Of a stretch of 64,000 nt of DNA, positions 8,870 to 17,056 are shown one piece after another (position 1 is the first letter of the stretch; each line of letters opens with the position of its first letter). The DNA is from CAMFLJ01 sp965279255 (GTDB lineage: Bacteria; Actinomycetota; Acidimicrobiia; Acidimicrobiales; Acidimicrobilacustridaceae): NCBI GenBank assembly GCA_965279255.1, contig OZ257146.1, positions 3,410,001 to 3,474,000 of the forward strand, given 5' to 3'. A program made the translations under genes and the position numbers. The notes under the pieces are model-generated. The model was not told the origin of the DNA. It did no database searches and worked only from the letters and a program-made list of their open reading frames with translations.

Positions 8870-8919
8870 GTTCTGGCATGCGTTTTGCACCCCTAGGGGT
8901 GCAGAACGCATGCCAGAAC
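8870..8919. repeat. 50-base near-perfect inverted repeat between convergent genes
   Basis: Left arm 8870-8893 and right arm 8896-8919 are 24 bases each around a TA centre. They differ at one position, which would be a G-U pair in RNA. It lies between the 3' ends of the PhyH gene (8837) and the amidohydrolase gene (8969). No U-tract follows on either strand. It could be a bidirectional terminator or a palindromic intergenic element. Confidence 0.8.
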
Positions 8920-8968
8920 GAGAAGCCGGTCGGGCGAGGACAACACCCGCCGGGGAGGGAGCGTCGGG

Positions 8969-9850
8969 CTACTGGTCCTGGTCGAGCTTGAAGACGCGCA
9001 GGGCGTTCTCGCGCAGGAACTTGGGCCAGACCTCGTCCTTGAACGGCACGTTCGGCATGTCGGTGAACTGGCGCTCGAGGCTGAGGCCGGCCGGGAAGTA
9101 GCCGCAGTACATGATCTTGTCGGCGCCCCGGCTGTTGGCGTACTTGATGATGTCCTTCGGGTAGTGCTTCGGGGCGAAGGCGCTCGTCATGTAGTGCAGG
9201 CCGGGCCACTTGAGCATGAGCTTCACGGCGAGCTCGGTCCACGGCTCGCCCCCGTGCATCATCACCATGGTGAGCTCGGGGAAGTCGTAGCAGACCTCGT
9301 CGAACTGCTCGACGTGCTGGGGCCAGCTCGGCATGCGGGGCCCGACGATGCCGCCGTTGATGCAGATCGGGATGTCGAGCTCACAGCACGTGGCGTAGAT
9401 CGGGTACATCTTCTTGTCGCCCACGCCGACCTGCGGGACCATGCCCGACGGGAACGTCATGGCGGCGACGATGCCGTGCTCGTCCTTCTGGCGCTTGAGC
9501 TGGCGGACGGTGTCCATGCCCTTGTTGGGGTCGGCCGACGCACACAGGTGGAAGCGGCCGGGGTGCTCGGCCTTGGCCCGGATGGAGTCGTCGTTGAGCC
9601 CCGTCATGCACTGCTCGATGTTGAAGGCGTCCATCTTCTCGACGATCCACTGGACCGGGTCGACGTCGGGGCCGACGACGTCGGGGACGTCCTTGAACAT
9701 GTACTGGGCCGGGAACTCCATCTCCTCGAGCGACTCGCGGTCCTTGAGGTTGGCCTTGAAGAAGTCGTAGGCCGCCTTCTTCTGCTCGATGCTGCGGTAC
9801 GGGAACCCCATGCCGAGGTCCACGATGCCGATGTCGGTCGGCATGCCCAT
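8969..9850 (-). CDS. Amidohydrolase-2 family protein lacking usual metal ligands
   Basis: 293-residue TIM-barrel protein of the amidohydrolase-2 (ACMSD-like) type, recognised from MVMMHGGEPW and overall length. The N-terminal metal motif, usually D-x-H-x-H, reads VDLGMGFP. The usual GSDYPH near the C-terminus reads MYCGYFPAG. If the metal site is lost the protein may be non-hydrolytic or use another mechanism. The ATG at 9850 follows AGGGGGA; an ATG at 9844 is in frame. It transcribes away from the thioesterase gene in the same direction, 137 bases downstream of it. The function is unknown. Confidence 0.75.
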   Translation of the reverse strand: MGMPTDIGIVDLGMGFPYRSIEQKKAAYDFFKANLKDRESLEEMEFPAQYMFKDVPDVVGPDVDPVQWIVEKMDAFNIEQCMTGLNDDSIRAKAEHPGRFHLCASADPNKGMDTVRQLKRQKDEHGIVAAMTFPSGMVPQVGVGDKKMYPIYATCCELDIPICINGGIVGPRMPSWPQHVEQFDEVCYDFPELTMVMMHGGEPWTELAVKLMLKWPGLHYMTSAFAPKHYPKDIIKYANSRGADKIMYCGYFPAGLSLERQFTDMPNVPFKDEVWPKFLRENALRVFKLDQDQ

Positions 9851-9987
9851 GTGCTGATCCCCCTGATCGGTGCCGCCCGGAGTGCCCGGTGGTGCGGCCG
9901 CCCGGGGAGCTTACGTCGGCTCCGGACGACTGCAACCTGGTTCTACCCGAGGTCCACGACCGTCGGTGGGGGGGACGGCGATCCGGC

Positions 9988-10782
9988 TCAGGCGTGGACG
10001 TAGCGGGACTGGCAACCGAGGCCGAGCAGCCGGCCGTCGGGCGACCAGATCTCGGCGTCCTCGTCGACGAAGCCACCCTGCGACGAGCGGGTGGTGAGCA
10101 CGACCAGCAGCGGGGTGCCCGGCTCGTAGGCGTCGGGCGGCAGCTCGACCCGGGCGTGGTAGGTCAGGTCGGCGCTCTGGGCGATGTGGCCGGTGGGCCA
10201 CATGTGGTAGATCGCCGGCGTCCAGAGATCGGCGAGCAGGGCGCCCCAGCGGTGGTCGATCAGCTCGGGCGTGCGGGGCAGGACCCAACCGCCGACACGG
10301 CCCGGGTCGGGACCGCCGACCTCCATGATCCGGGGCTGGAACCACACCCGCTCGTGGACGGGGAGGCCGAAGCCGAAGTGGTGCGGCTCCTCGTCGGGGT
10401 CGTAGGGCGCCACGTCGGGGGCCTGCGCCGACATGAGCTCACCGACCGGGCGGCGGAGGGCCATCGAGGCCAGCACCAGGCCGGCGAGCTTGCCGCCCGA
10501 CCACATGCGCACGGTGGTGTTGGCCATCGTGCGGCCCTGGCGCTCGACGGTGACCTCGCACCGGAACGGGCCGTCGACGAACGGCCGCAGGTACTGCATG
10601 GTGACCTGCTGCACCGTCATGCCGGTGGCCTCGAGCTCCATGTCGAGAGCGGTCAGGGCGAGGGCCAGGGCGTAGCCGCCGTGCTGCGCGTTGTGGCCCC
10701 ACCAGACCTTCGAGCAGTCGCGCTCGTACGCACCGTCACCGAGTCGCTCGAGGCGGCATTCCTGGTCGAGGAGGGCAGTCAC
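9988..10782 (-). CDS. Acyl-CoA thioesterase, TesB-like double hotdog
   Basis: 264-residue protein with two hotdog-like halves. The first contains NAQHGGYALALALTALDME and the second the SADLTYHAR region. Such proteins hydrolyse acyl-CoA thioesters to free acid and CoA in the cytoplasm. A related protein of similar length is encoded at 36277-37131, with comparable MTVQQVTMQYLRPF-type motifs. The start is GTG at 10782 with no ribosome-binding site. CAGGCT lies six bases before it, a leaderless pattern. The acyl chain length preferred cannot be inferred. Confidence 0.8.
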   Translation of the reverse strand: MTALLDQECRLERLGDGAYERDCSKVWWGHNAQHGGYALALALTALDMELEATGMTVQQVTMQYLRPFVDGPFRCEVTVERQGRTMANTTVRMWSGGKLAGLVLASMALRRPVGELMSAQAPDVAPYDPDEEPHHFGFGLPVHERVWFQPRIMEVGGPDPGRVGGWVLPRTPELIDHRWGALLADLWTPAIYHMWPTGHIAQSADLTYHARVELPPDAYEPGTPLLVVLTTRSSQGGFVDEDAEIWSPDGRLLGLGCQSRYVHA

Positions 10783-10788
10783 CGGCCC

Positions 10789-10794
10789 AGCCTG
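10789..10794 (-). promoter_or_regulatory. Candidate leaderless -10 box of thioesterase gene
   Basis: CAGGCT on the minus strand, six bases before the GTG at 10782. It differs from TANNNT only at the first base. Confidence 0.4.
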
Positions 10795-10874
10795 TCACGA
10801 CCCGAACCGGGTTCCGCACGGAGAGTTCACCGCGGGGACACCCACGAGACGGCCTGGCAGGAGAAGCTCCGGCA

Positions 10875-11546
10875 GTGCAGAGCGGGCCTGGCGAGGCGGA
10901 GCAGGACGTCGATCCGGCGGAACGGTCGGGCGACGAGTGGCCCCAGCGCTTCATCGCGTTCCCCAGCGCGTTCGACCGCGGCCGCTATCGGCCGCTCGGG
11001 CTGGCGTCGTCCCGGTTGGCCTGGCTGCTCGGGACCGGCGGACTGATCATCCCCTTCCTCTCCCTCGCCGGGATGTGGAGCGGCTACCGGGCAGCCCACG
11101 GCGGCAACCATCGGGCGGGCGGCCTGGCGGTGGTGTGGTGCCTGCTCACCCTGTCGATCTCGATCGCGCTCTGGGGGCCGCTCTTCCTTGGCGGCACGTG
11201 GAGGGCGCCGACCACGTTCGCCGTCGAGGTGACGGACCTGCGCACCGGCGTCGAACGGCCGACCGAGCTCGGATTCGCCGCCTCCGGACCGACGGCGTCC
11301 TACGCGGGGCTCGATCTGGCGATCCGCAACCGATCGGGCGACCCCGTTCCGTTCTCCCCCTCCTCGATCGACGTGAGCGACCAGAGCGGCCGGCGGCTCG
11401 CATGGGCCACCGACGACGAGGTCTTCCTGGCCAGCAACCAGCTCCCGGGGAGGAGCACACAGGCAGTCCACATCTGGGTGGCCCTGCCCGCCGGCCGAGC
11501 CGTGGGGTCCGTCCAGGTCGGCGACTCCCACGTCGAGGTCAGGTAG
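10875..11546 (+). CDS. Uncharacterised two-helix membrane protein with extracytoplasmic domain
   Basis: 223 residues. An N-terminal cytoplasmic stretch (~1-45) is followed by two hydrophobic helices at about 46-70 and 80-107. A ~115-residue C-terminal domain follows, resembling DUF4352-type beta-sandwiches in the pattern AGLDLAIRNRSGDPVPFSPSSIDV. I cannot assign a function. The GTG at 10875 has AGGAG 11 bases upstream. The next gene, a lipoprotein, begins 2 bases after its stop, so the two surface proteins are very likely co-translated and may act together. Confidence 0.65.
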   Translation: MQSGPGEAEQDVDPAERSGDEWPQRFIAFPSAFDRGRYRPLGLASSRLAWLLGTGGLIIPFLSLAGMWSGYRAAHGGNHRAGGLAVVWCLLTLSISIALWGPLFLGGTWRAPTTFAVEVTDLRTGVERPTELGFAASGPTASYAGLDLAIRNRSGDPVPFSPSSIDVSDQSGRRLAWATDDEVFLASNQLPGRSTQAVHIWVALPAGRAVGSVQVGDSHVEVR

Positions 11547-11548
11547 CG

Positions 11549-12130
11549 ATGCGGTTCGGCACCCGCGCCGCCGTGATCGCGATCGTCCTCGGGCTGGGCG
11601 CGGTGCTCGCCTCGGGCTGCTCGACAGCCACGGACGAGGCGACCCCTCCGACGGCCCCGACGACCGCACGGACGAGTGCAACCCCGGCGACGCCGGCCGT
11701 CGCGCCGCCGCTGCGCGTCCGGCTCCAGCTGCCCTCGTCGGTCCTGGAGGTGGGGTCGTCGATGAGGGGCGAGGTGATCGTCCAGAACGACGCCGTCGAG
11801 TCGACGTGGATCCTGACCTGCATGAACTTCTTCGCGGCCTACCTCCAGAACGAGACGTACCGCCAGGAGATCCTGTGGCCGACGTGCGGCGAATGGCTCG
11901 AGATCCCCGGCGGCGAGTCGAGATGGCCGATCGAGGTCGTGACCTCCGGCCGCAGCGGGTGCATCGCAACCGCCTCCGATTCCGAGCTTGAATCGGTCTG
12001 TCCACCTGCCGGATCGCCCGGGACAGCGACGCCGGCGGGGCTGTACCAGGTGTCAGTCCTGAACCTGACCCGCCCCGAGCTGCCGACCCCCGCACCGCTC
12101 ACGATCGAGGTCCGCGAGCTCGCCCCCTAG
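11549..12130 (+). CDS. Uncharacterised lipoprotein
   Basis: 193 residues starting at ATG 11549, two bases after the preceding stop. A signal sequence ends in LASGC with lipidated Cys24. A Thr/Pro/Ala-rich linker follows (~25-52), then a compact domain with four Cys that could pair outside the cell (around TCMNF, PTCGE, SGCIA and SVCPP). The early domain pattern PSSVLEVGSSMRGEVIVQN suggests a beta-sandwich. No known family recognised. Coupled to the membrane protein upstream, it probably acts at the cell surface. Confidence 0.7.
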   Translation: MRFGTRAAVIAIVLGLGAVLASGCSTATDEATPPTAPTTARTSATPATPAVAPPLRVRLQLPSSVLEVGSSMRGEVIVQNDAVESTWILTCMNFFAAYLQNETYRQEILWPTCGEWLEIPGGESRWPIEVVTSGRSGCIATASDSELESVCPPAGSPGTATPAGLYQVSVLNLTRPELPTPAPLTIEVRELAP

Positions 12131-12188
12131 CGACGCCACCGCCACCACGCCCGCCCGAGTGTGCTGGCGGGACGGGGGTGGGCGTCCG

Positions 12189-12194
12189 TAGGTT
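12189..12194 (+). promoter_or_regulatory. Leaderless -10 box of coaA-like gene
   Basis: TAGGTT, eight bases before the ATG at 12203, with no ribosome-binding site between. It supports 12203 over the upstream in-frame ATG at 12161. Confidence 0.5.
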
Positions 12195-12202
12195 CTGCGC
12201 CG

Positions 12203-12928
12203 ATGACCGGCACCTCTACGCCCGACGACCTGGCCCCGCTGGCCGACCTGATCGCGGCGCGGGTCGCGGCCCAGGACGGCACCAGCCTCCTGGTAGGCGT
12301 CGCCGGAGGCGTCAGCGTCGGCAAGAGCACCATCGCCCTGCACATGGCCGACCTCCTCTCGGAGCGGCACGGCGTGTCGGCGTCGGTGGTGGCGAGCGAC
12401 GGGTTCCTCCACTCCACCGCGGAGCTGGCGGCCCGGGGCCTGTCGACCCGGAAGGGCTTCCCGGAGAGCTACGACCACGACGCCATCAGGGCGTTCATCG
12501 GCGCGGTGCGCGACGGCCAGGACCCCCTCACCGTGCCGGTCTACGACCACCTCTTCTACGACGTCCTGCCCGACGCCCAGCCCGTGGCCGCCGCGGCGGT
12601 GGTGATCCTCGAGGGGGTCAACGTGCTCCACTACGCCGACGACCTCGACATCGGCGTGTACGTCGACGCCGACGAGCCGGACATGCGCCGCTGGTTCGTG
12701 CGCCGGGTGCTCGGGCTGCGCGACGAGGCCGCCGACGTGCCCGGTGCCTACCTGCATCCCTTCGCCACCGCCGACGACGACGCTGTCGCCGCGATGGCCG
12801 TCGGCGTGTGGGAGGCGATCAACCTGCCCAACCTGCGCGAGGCCATCGAGCCCACCCGTGACCACGCCGACGTCGTGGTGGTGAAGGGGCCCGACCACGG
12901 CATCGCCGAGCTGCGCCTGCGAGGATGA
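12203..12928 (+). CDS. coaA: Type I pantothenate kinase-like P-loop kinase
   Basis: 241 residues. CoaA phosphorylates pantothenate with ATP, the first step of coenzyme A synthesis. The P-loop GVAGGVSVGKS is at 32-42. ASDGFLHS, the RKGFPESYD segment, PVYDHLFYDV and ILEGVNVLHY follow in the order seen in E. coli CoaA. It is shorter than CoaA (about 316), mainly at both ends, so a related kinase specificity is possible. TAGGTT upstream suggests a leaderless start. The sterol-desaturase-like gene begins 7 bases after the stop, implying an operon. Confidence 0.85.
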   Translation: MTGTSTPDDLAPLADLIAARVAAQDGTSLLVGVAGGVSVGKSTIALHMADLLSERHGVSASVVASDGFLHSTAELAARGLSTRKGFPESYDHDAIRAFIGAVRDGQDPLTVPVYDHLFYDVLPDAQPVAAAAVVILEGVNVLHYADDLDIGVYVDADEPDMRRWFVRRVLGLRDEAADVPGAYLHPFATADDDAVAAMAVGVWEAINLPNLREAIEPTRDHADVVVVKGPDHGIAELRLRG

Positions 12929-12935
12929 CGGGGTC

Positions 12936-14066
12936 GTGCAGGACCTGACCGTCGCCGCCATCCCCGGCTTCTTCGCCACCATGGGGATCGAGCACAAGGT
13001 GCTCCAGCGCCGAGCGGCGCGCCAGGGCCCGAGCACCGGCGACTACGAGCGCCGCGACACCCTCACCAGCCTGGCGATGGGCGTGGGCAGCCTCACCATC
13101 CCGCTGCTCGTCGGCCGGGCGTTGCGGCCCGTCACCCCGGGCCGCGGGAAGTGGGCCAAGGCCCTCGTCGGGTTGGGCGTCGGTGCCGCCGCGGTGACCA
13201 CGGCCGCCGACGTGGTCGTGCGCCGGGCCGACACCGAAGCCGACGCCGCCGGCGAACGGTGGGCCGAGACCGTCGCGGATGAGTCGTCGCTCGTGCGCTG
13301 GGCCCGCCGGGTGCGGCCCTCCACGGGGGTGGCCGCCGTGGCCGCCGGCGTGGTGGCCGCCTCCACCGGGTGGGCGGCGCGCACCTCGGGCCAGCGCCTC
13401 TACGACCGCTACGGAGCGGGCCACGACCTCGGTACCGGTGTGGCCGCGACCCTCGGGGCGATCTTCGCCTGGGACGCCATCTACTACTGGAACCACCGCA
13501 TCCAGCACGAGAGCCGCTGGCTGTGGGCGATCCACGTCGTCCACCACTCGAGCGAGCGCTACAACCTCTCGACCGCGCTGCGACAGCCCGTCGGCGAGAA
13601 CTTCGGCATGTTCGTGCCCTACGGCCTGCTCGGCGCCATGGGCCTGCGCCCGTCGCTCATCGAGGTCGCCCGAAGCGTGAACCTCCTCTACCAGTACTGG
13701 ATCCACACCGAGACGATCACGAAGCTCGGTCCGGTCGAAGAGGTCTTCAACACGCCGTCGCACCACCGGGTGCACCACGGCAGCAACCGGCGCTACCTCG
13801 ACCGCAACCACGGCAGCATCCTGATCATCTGGGACCGCCTGTTCGGCACGTTCGAGCGCGAGGACGACGACGAGCCCGTCGTCTACGGCCTCACCAAGAA
13901 CATCCACACCTTCGACCCACTGAAGGTGGCGACCCACGAGCACACCGCCATGCTGCGGGCCGTGGCCCGGTCGCGGAACTGGCGCGAGCGTCTCGGCCAC
14001 GTGCTGCGGGGGCCGGGGTGGTCACCCGACACCGTCCGGCCGGTGACCGCGTCGACTGCCGCCTGA
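12936..14066 (+). CDS. Sterol desaturase / fatty acid hydroxylase family di-iron membrane enzyme
   Basis: 376 residues. Three histidine clusters bind a di-iron centre: His187 and His191 (WNHRIQHES), His200, 203 and 204 (HVVHH), and His276, 277, 280 and 281 (HHRVHH). Hydrophobic segments lie at about 45-62, 75-92, 130-145, 165-185 and 225-250. Family members hydroxylate or desaturate sterols, carotenoids or lipid ethers using O2. The substrate is unknown here. The GTG start is 7 bases after the CoaA-like gene, and the P450 gene follows after 47 bases. Two O2-dependent oxidases side by side hint at lipid or sterol modification. Confidence 0.85.
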   Translation: MQDLTVAAIPGFFATMGIEHKVLQRRAARQGPSTGDYERRDTLTSLAMGVGSLTIPLLVGRALRPVTPGRGKWAKALVGLGVGAAAVTTAADVVVRRADTEADAAGERWAETVADESSLVRWARRVRPSTGVAAVAAGVVAASTGWAARTSGQRLYDRYGAGHDLGTGVAATLGAIFAWDAIYYWNHRIQHESRWLWAIHVVHHSSERYNLSTALRQPVGENFGMFVPYGLLGAMGLRPSLIEVARSVNLLYQYWIHTETITKLGPVEEVFNTPSHHRVHHGSNRRYLDRNHGSILIIWDRLFGTFEREDDDEPVVYGLTKNIHTFDPLKVATHEHTAMLRAVARSRNWRERLGHVLRGPGWSPDTVRPVTASTAA

Positions 14067-14113
14067 CGGGCGTAGGGTCGCCGACGTCACGAGTGCACCC
14101 GTGGGGGGGACCG

Positions 14114-15280
14114 ATGCTCGATCCGATGACCGCACCGTTCGACGACCCGGCGATGGAGAGCCTGCGAGACGGCTGCCCTGTGAGCCGCACCCCGGGAGGG
14201 GCCTGGTACCTGGCCCGCTTCGACGACGTCATGGACGCGGCGAAGGACGTGCACCGCTTCCAGGCCAGCTTCCGCGAGCCGGGTGTGGTGGTGCCGGACG
14301 AGGAGCAGCTGGTCAGCGAGATCCCCGAGCCCCGCCACGGGCACGTCCGCCGCATCATCAACTCGGCCATCGCCCAGCACCGCATCGGTCGGGTCGAGCC
14401 GTTCTGCACCGCGCTGTGCCACGACCTGCTCGACCGTGCCCTCGCCGCACCCGGCCCGGTCGACCTCGTGGCCGACTACGTCACGCCCATCCCGAGCAGC
14501 GTGATCGCCCACCTGCTCGGGGCTCCGCAGGAGGACTTCGAGCTCTGGACCCGCTGGTCCGACGAGGTCGTGCAGGGCACCTACCCGACGAAGAACCGCA
14601 CCGAGCGGGGTGAGGGCTTCGCCGGGGCCCACCCCGAGTTCGCGGCCTACGTCGACGCGCTGATCGTGGCCCGGCGGGCCGAGCCCCAGGACGACTTCAT
14701 CACCCGGCTGCTCGAGACCGAGGTCGACGGCCGTCGCCTCACCGACGTGGAGGCCCGCACCCAGCTGGTGTTCCTCTTCATCAGCGGCAACGAGACCACC
14801 CGGCACCTGATCGCCAACCTGCTGTGGACGCTGGCGGCCCGGCCCGACGTGGTGGCCGCCCTGCAGGCCGACCGGTCGCTCGTGCCGGTGGCGGTCGAGG
14901 AGTCGCTGCGCCACGACCCGCCGATCCAGTTCCTGATGCGCAACTGCCTCCAGGACACCGAGCTCCACGGCGAGGAGCTGAGCGAGGCCGACAAGGTCGC
15001 GTTCGGCCTGGCGTCGGCCAACCGCGACACGACCCACTTCGACGATCCCCACGAGTTCCGCCTCGACCGCCCCGACCCGCGGGCCCACCTGTCGTTCGGC
15101 GGCGGGCCCCACGTGTGCCCGGGGTCGAGCCTGGCCCGGCTCGAGGCCCGCATCGCGGTGGAGGTGCTGCTCGACCGGGTCGCCGCCGTCGAGCCGGTCG
15201 AGCCCGGCCTCTACGAGCCCGTGCCGGTGTTCTGGGCCCACGGACCCCGCACCCTGGTCGCCGACCTCACCGCCCGCTGA
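14114..15280 (+). CDS. Cytochrome P450
   Basis: 388 residues, a typical soluble bacterial length. The heme-binding loop FGGGPHVCPG puts the thiolate ligand at Cys335. The K-helix E-x-x-R is E263-S-L-R266. The I-helix reads FISGNETTR, with Glu before the Thr pair as in many bacterial P450s. It would monooxygenate a lipophilic substrate with electrons from a ferredoxin system, which is not encoded nearby. The ATG at 14114 follows GGGGGGA. It may be co-transcribed with the sterol-desaturase-like gene, 47 bases upstream. Confidence 0.95.
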   Translation: MLDPMTAPFDDPAMESLRDGCPVSRTPGGAWYLARFDDVMDAAKDVHRFQASFREPGVVVPDEEQLVSEIPEPRHGHVRRIINSAIAQHRIGRVEPFCTALCHDLLDRALAAPGPVDLVADYVTPIPSSVIAHLLGAPQEDFELWTRWSDEVVQGTYPTKNRTERGEGFAGAHPEFAAYVDALIVARRAEPQDDFITRLLETEVDGRRLTDVEARTQLVFLFISGNETTRHLIANLLWTLAARPDVVAALQADRSLVPVAVEESLRHDPPIQFLMRNCLQDTELHGEELSEADKVAFGLASANRDTTHFDDPHEFRLDRPDPRAHLSFGGGPHVCPGSSLARLEARIAVEVLLDRVAAVEPVEPGLYEPVPVFWAHGPRTLVADLTAR

Positions 15281-15899
15281 GGGGACGGCTGCCGACGAGG
15301 AGGGCGAACCCCCGCCACCGCCAGTTGCAGTCGACCTGGGCGAGGCCGGCGTCACGCATCCACTGCAGCTGCGCCTCGACCGGGACGAGGACGTCCTCGG
15401 GGTCGCCGCCCGGCCGCCCGATCCGGCGGTTGAACTCCTCGTGGAGCTCAGGGGTGGCGCACTGCACGACCTCGAGGTTGGCGAAGACCCCTCCCGGTCG
15501 CAGGAGGGCGACCACCTCCTCGAAGAGCGTCCGCTTGCGGTCGTCCGTGAGGTGGTGGATCGCGAAGCCGGACACGACCAGGTCGAAGACCCCGAGGTCC
15601 GGCAGCGGCTCACCCATGTCGTGCTCGGTGATCGTCACCCGCTCGTCGCCCGAGAACCGCTCGCGGGCACGGTGCAACATCGGCGGGGAGACGTCGAGGC
15701 CGACGGCCTCGACCAGGTCCGGCCGGGCGTCGAGGACGAGCGCGGTGAGCCGCCCGTCGCCGCAGCCCAGGTCGAGCACGCGGTCGAGCACCGCCGGGAG
15801 CGCCTCGACCAGCTCGGCCTCCCCCGCCCGCCGGGCCTCGAGGCGACCGACTCGCGTCAGGTACTCGCCGACCTTGTCCTCGTCCTTCCAGGACTCCAC
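15267..15899 (-). CDS. Class I SAM-dependent methyltransferase
   Basis: 210 residues. Motif I VLDLGCGDGR binds S-adenosylmethionine. GLDVS (motif II), FDLVVSGFAIHHL (motif IV region) and LLRPGGVFANLE (post-motif) follow in order, as in methyltransferase 11/25 families. The acceptor is unknown. GTG at 15899 is the only plausible start, and the frame open above it is overlap with the neighbouring gene. It overlaps the 3' end of the convergent P450 gene by 14 bases. It lies 59 bases after the DUF1801 gene on the same strand. Confidence 0.82.
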   Translation of the reverse strand: MESWKDEDKVGEYLTRVGRLEARRAGEAELVEALPAVLDRVLDLGCGDGRLTALVLDARPDLVEAVGLDVSPPMLHRARERFSGDERVTITEHDMGEPLPDLGVFDLVVSGFAIHHLTDDRKRTLFEEVVALLRPGGVFANLEVVQCATPELHEEFNRRIGRPGGDPEDVLVPVEAQLQWMRDAGLAQVDCNWRWRGFALLVGSRPLSGR

Positions 15900-15958
15900 C
15901 GACCCGAGTCTTCCAGCTGGGACCGGAGCCGACCATCTCCGGCCACCAGCGACCCGCC

Positions 15959-16309
15959 TCAGGACCCGTCGTCGCCGAGGGCGCGGCGGATGACCTCCAG
16001 CAGCTCGGCATCGGAGACCTCGTCGGCGATCCGCCGCGGGATCCGCAGGGTGCCCTTGCCCGAGGAGAGCTCGGGGTGGCGCCGGAGGATCGAGAGGCCC
16101 TCGTCGCCGCCCCACCCGTAGAAGGAGACCCCGTGCTTCCACGCGCCGACGTTCACGCTCCGACCCGCTCGGCGGTAGACGGGCATCTGGTAGGCGATGC
16201 CCACCTCGACGTCGGGGAACTCGCCGACGATCAGTCGGTCGATCCGGTCGAACAGGGGCCGGTTCTCGGGGTCGATGCCCTCGATGTACGCCTTCGCCGC
16301 CGCATCCAC
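15959..16309 (-). CDS. DUF1801-family protein
   Basis: 116 residues. The pattern YQMPVYRRAGRSVNVGAWKHGVSFYGWG and the ending GKGTLRIPRRIADEVSDAELLEVIRRAL are typical of the small DUF1801 (YdhG-like) fold. The biochemical role is unknown; relatives are sometimes called iron chaperones without strong evidence. GTG at 16309 is preferred because it fits the family's N-terminus. The methyltransferase gene follows downstream on the same strand. The DHFR-fold gene is divergent. Confidence 0.72.
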   Translation of the reverse strand: MDAAAKAYIEGIDPENRPLFDRIDRLIVGEFPDVEVGIAYQMPVYRRAGRSVNVGAWKHGVSFYGWGGDEGLSILRRHPELSSGKGTLRIPRRIADEVSDAELLEVIRRALGDDGS

Positions 16310-16430
16310 CCGTCCAGCATCACACGACCGGACGGAGAAACGCACCGGAGTTCGCCGGACCTGCCGCCGTAACCTCGGGCCCCGGGTGCAGCTCAGACGA
16401 GCCGCCCAGCGCCGCGACGAGGGGGACCAC

Positions 16431-16997
16431 ATGGGGACGCTGAGCTACATCACGAACGTGTCGCTCGACGGGTTCATCGAGGACGCCGAGGGCCGGTTCG
16501 ACTTCTCCGAGCCGAGCGACGAGCTCTTCGGGTTCATCACCGACCTGGTGCGTCCGGTGGGCACGTGGCTCTACGGGCGGCGGCTGTACGAGGCGATGGC
16601 GGTCTGGGAGACCGACCCCGCCCTGGCCGGCCGGTCGGAGCTGATGGCCGAGTTCGCCCGCGTGTGGCAGTCGGGCGAGAAGGTCGTCTACTCCACGACC
16701 CTCGAGGAGGTGACGACCGGGCGAGCGCGGATCGAGCGGCACTTCGACCCCGACGCGGTCCGGGTGATGAAGGCATCGGCCGACCGCGAGCTGACCATCG
16801 GCGGGGCCGAGCTCGCGGCGCAGGCGTTCGGCGCCGGGCTGGTCGACGAGTGCCACATCTTCGTGCACCCCACGCTCGCCGGGGGCGGCAAGCCCGGCTT
16901 CCCGACCGGCACCCCCATCGGCCTGGAGCTGGTCGACGAGCGGCGCTTCGACAACGGCGTCGTCTACGTGCACCACCGGGTGCGGCCCGCATCCTGA
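16431..16997 (+). CDS. Dihydrofolate reductase-fold (RibD C-terminal-like) protein
   Basis: 188 residues with the RibD_C/DHFR-like pattern: SLDGFIEDAEGRFDF near the start, TWLYGRRLYEAM, ELTIGGAELAAQAFGAGLVDECHIFVHPTLAGGG, and a C-terminal strand. Family members are NADPH-dependent reductases, but most standalone copies, including this kind, have no assigned substrate. The ATG at 16431 has AGGGGGA 5 bases upstream. It is divergent with the DUF1801 gene. Confidence 0.82.
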   Translation: MGTLSYITNVSLDGFIEDAEGRFDFSEPSDELFGFITDLVRPVGTWLYGRRLYEAMAVWETDPALAGRSELMAEFARVWQSGEKVVYSTTLEEVTTGRARIERHFDPDAVRVMKASADRELTIGGAELAAQAFGAGLVDECHIFVHPTLAGGGKPGFPTGTPIGLELVDERRFDNGVVYVHHRVRPAS

Positions 16998-17015
16998 GGC
17001 CGATCCCGGAGCGTG

Positions 17016-17042
17016 AGTCGAACAGGGCTCAGACTCTCGACT
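17016..17042. promoter_or_regulatory. Inverted repeat upstream of TetR -10, candidate operator
   Basis: AGTCGA (17016-17021) and TCGACT (17037-17042) form an inverted repeat that ends two bases before TACCGT. The position fits autoregulation by the TetR-family protein. Confidence 0.35.
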
Positions 17043-17044
17043 GA

Positions 17045-17050
17045 TACCGT
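17045..17050 (+). promoter_or_regulatory. Leaderless -10 box of TetR gene
   Basis: TACCGT, exactly six bases before the ATG at 17057. No ribosome-binding site is present. Confidence 0.6.
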
Positions 17051-17056
17051 TGCGGC

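Noticed and set aside
15900..16142. N-terminal extension of the methyltransferase by about 80 codons
   Set aside because: The added residues are Arg/Pro-rich and antiparallel to nothing conserved. They overlap the DUF1801 gene on the same strand in another frame.
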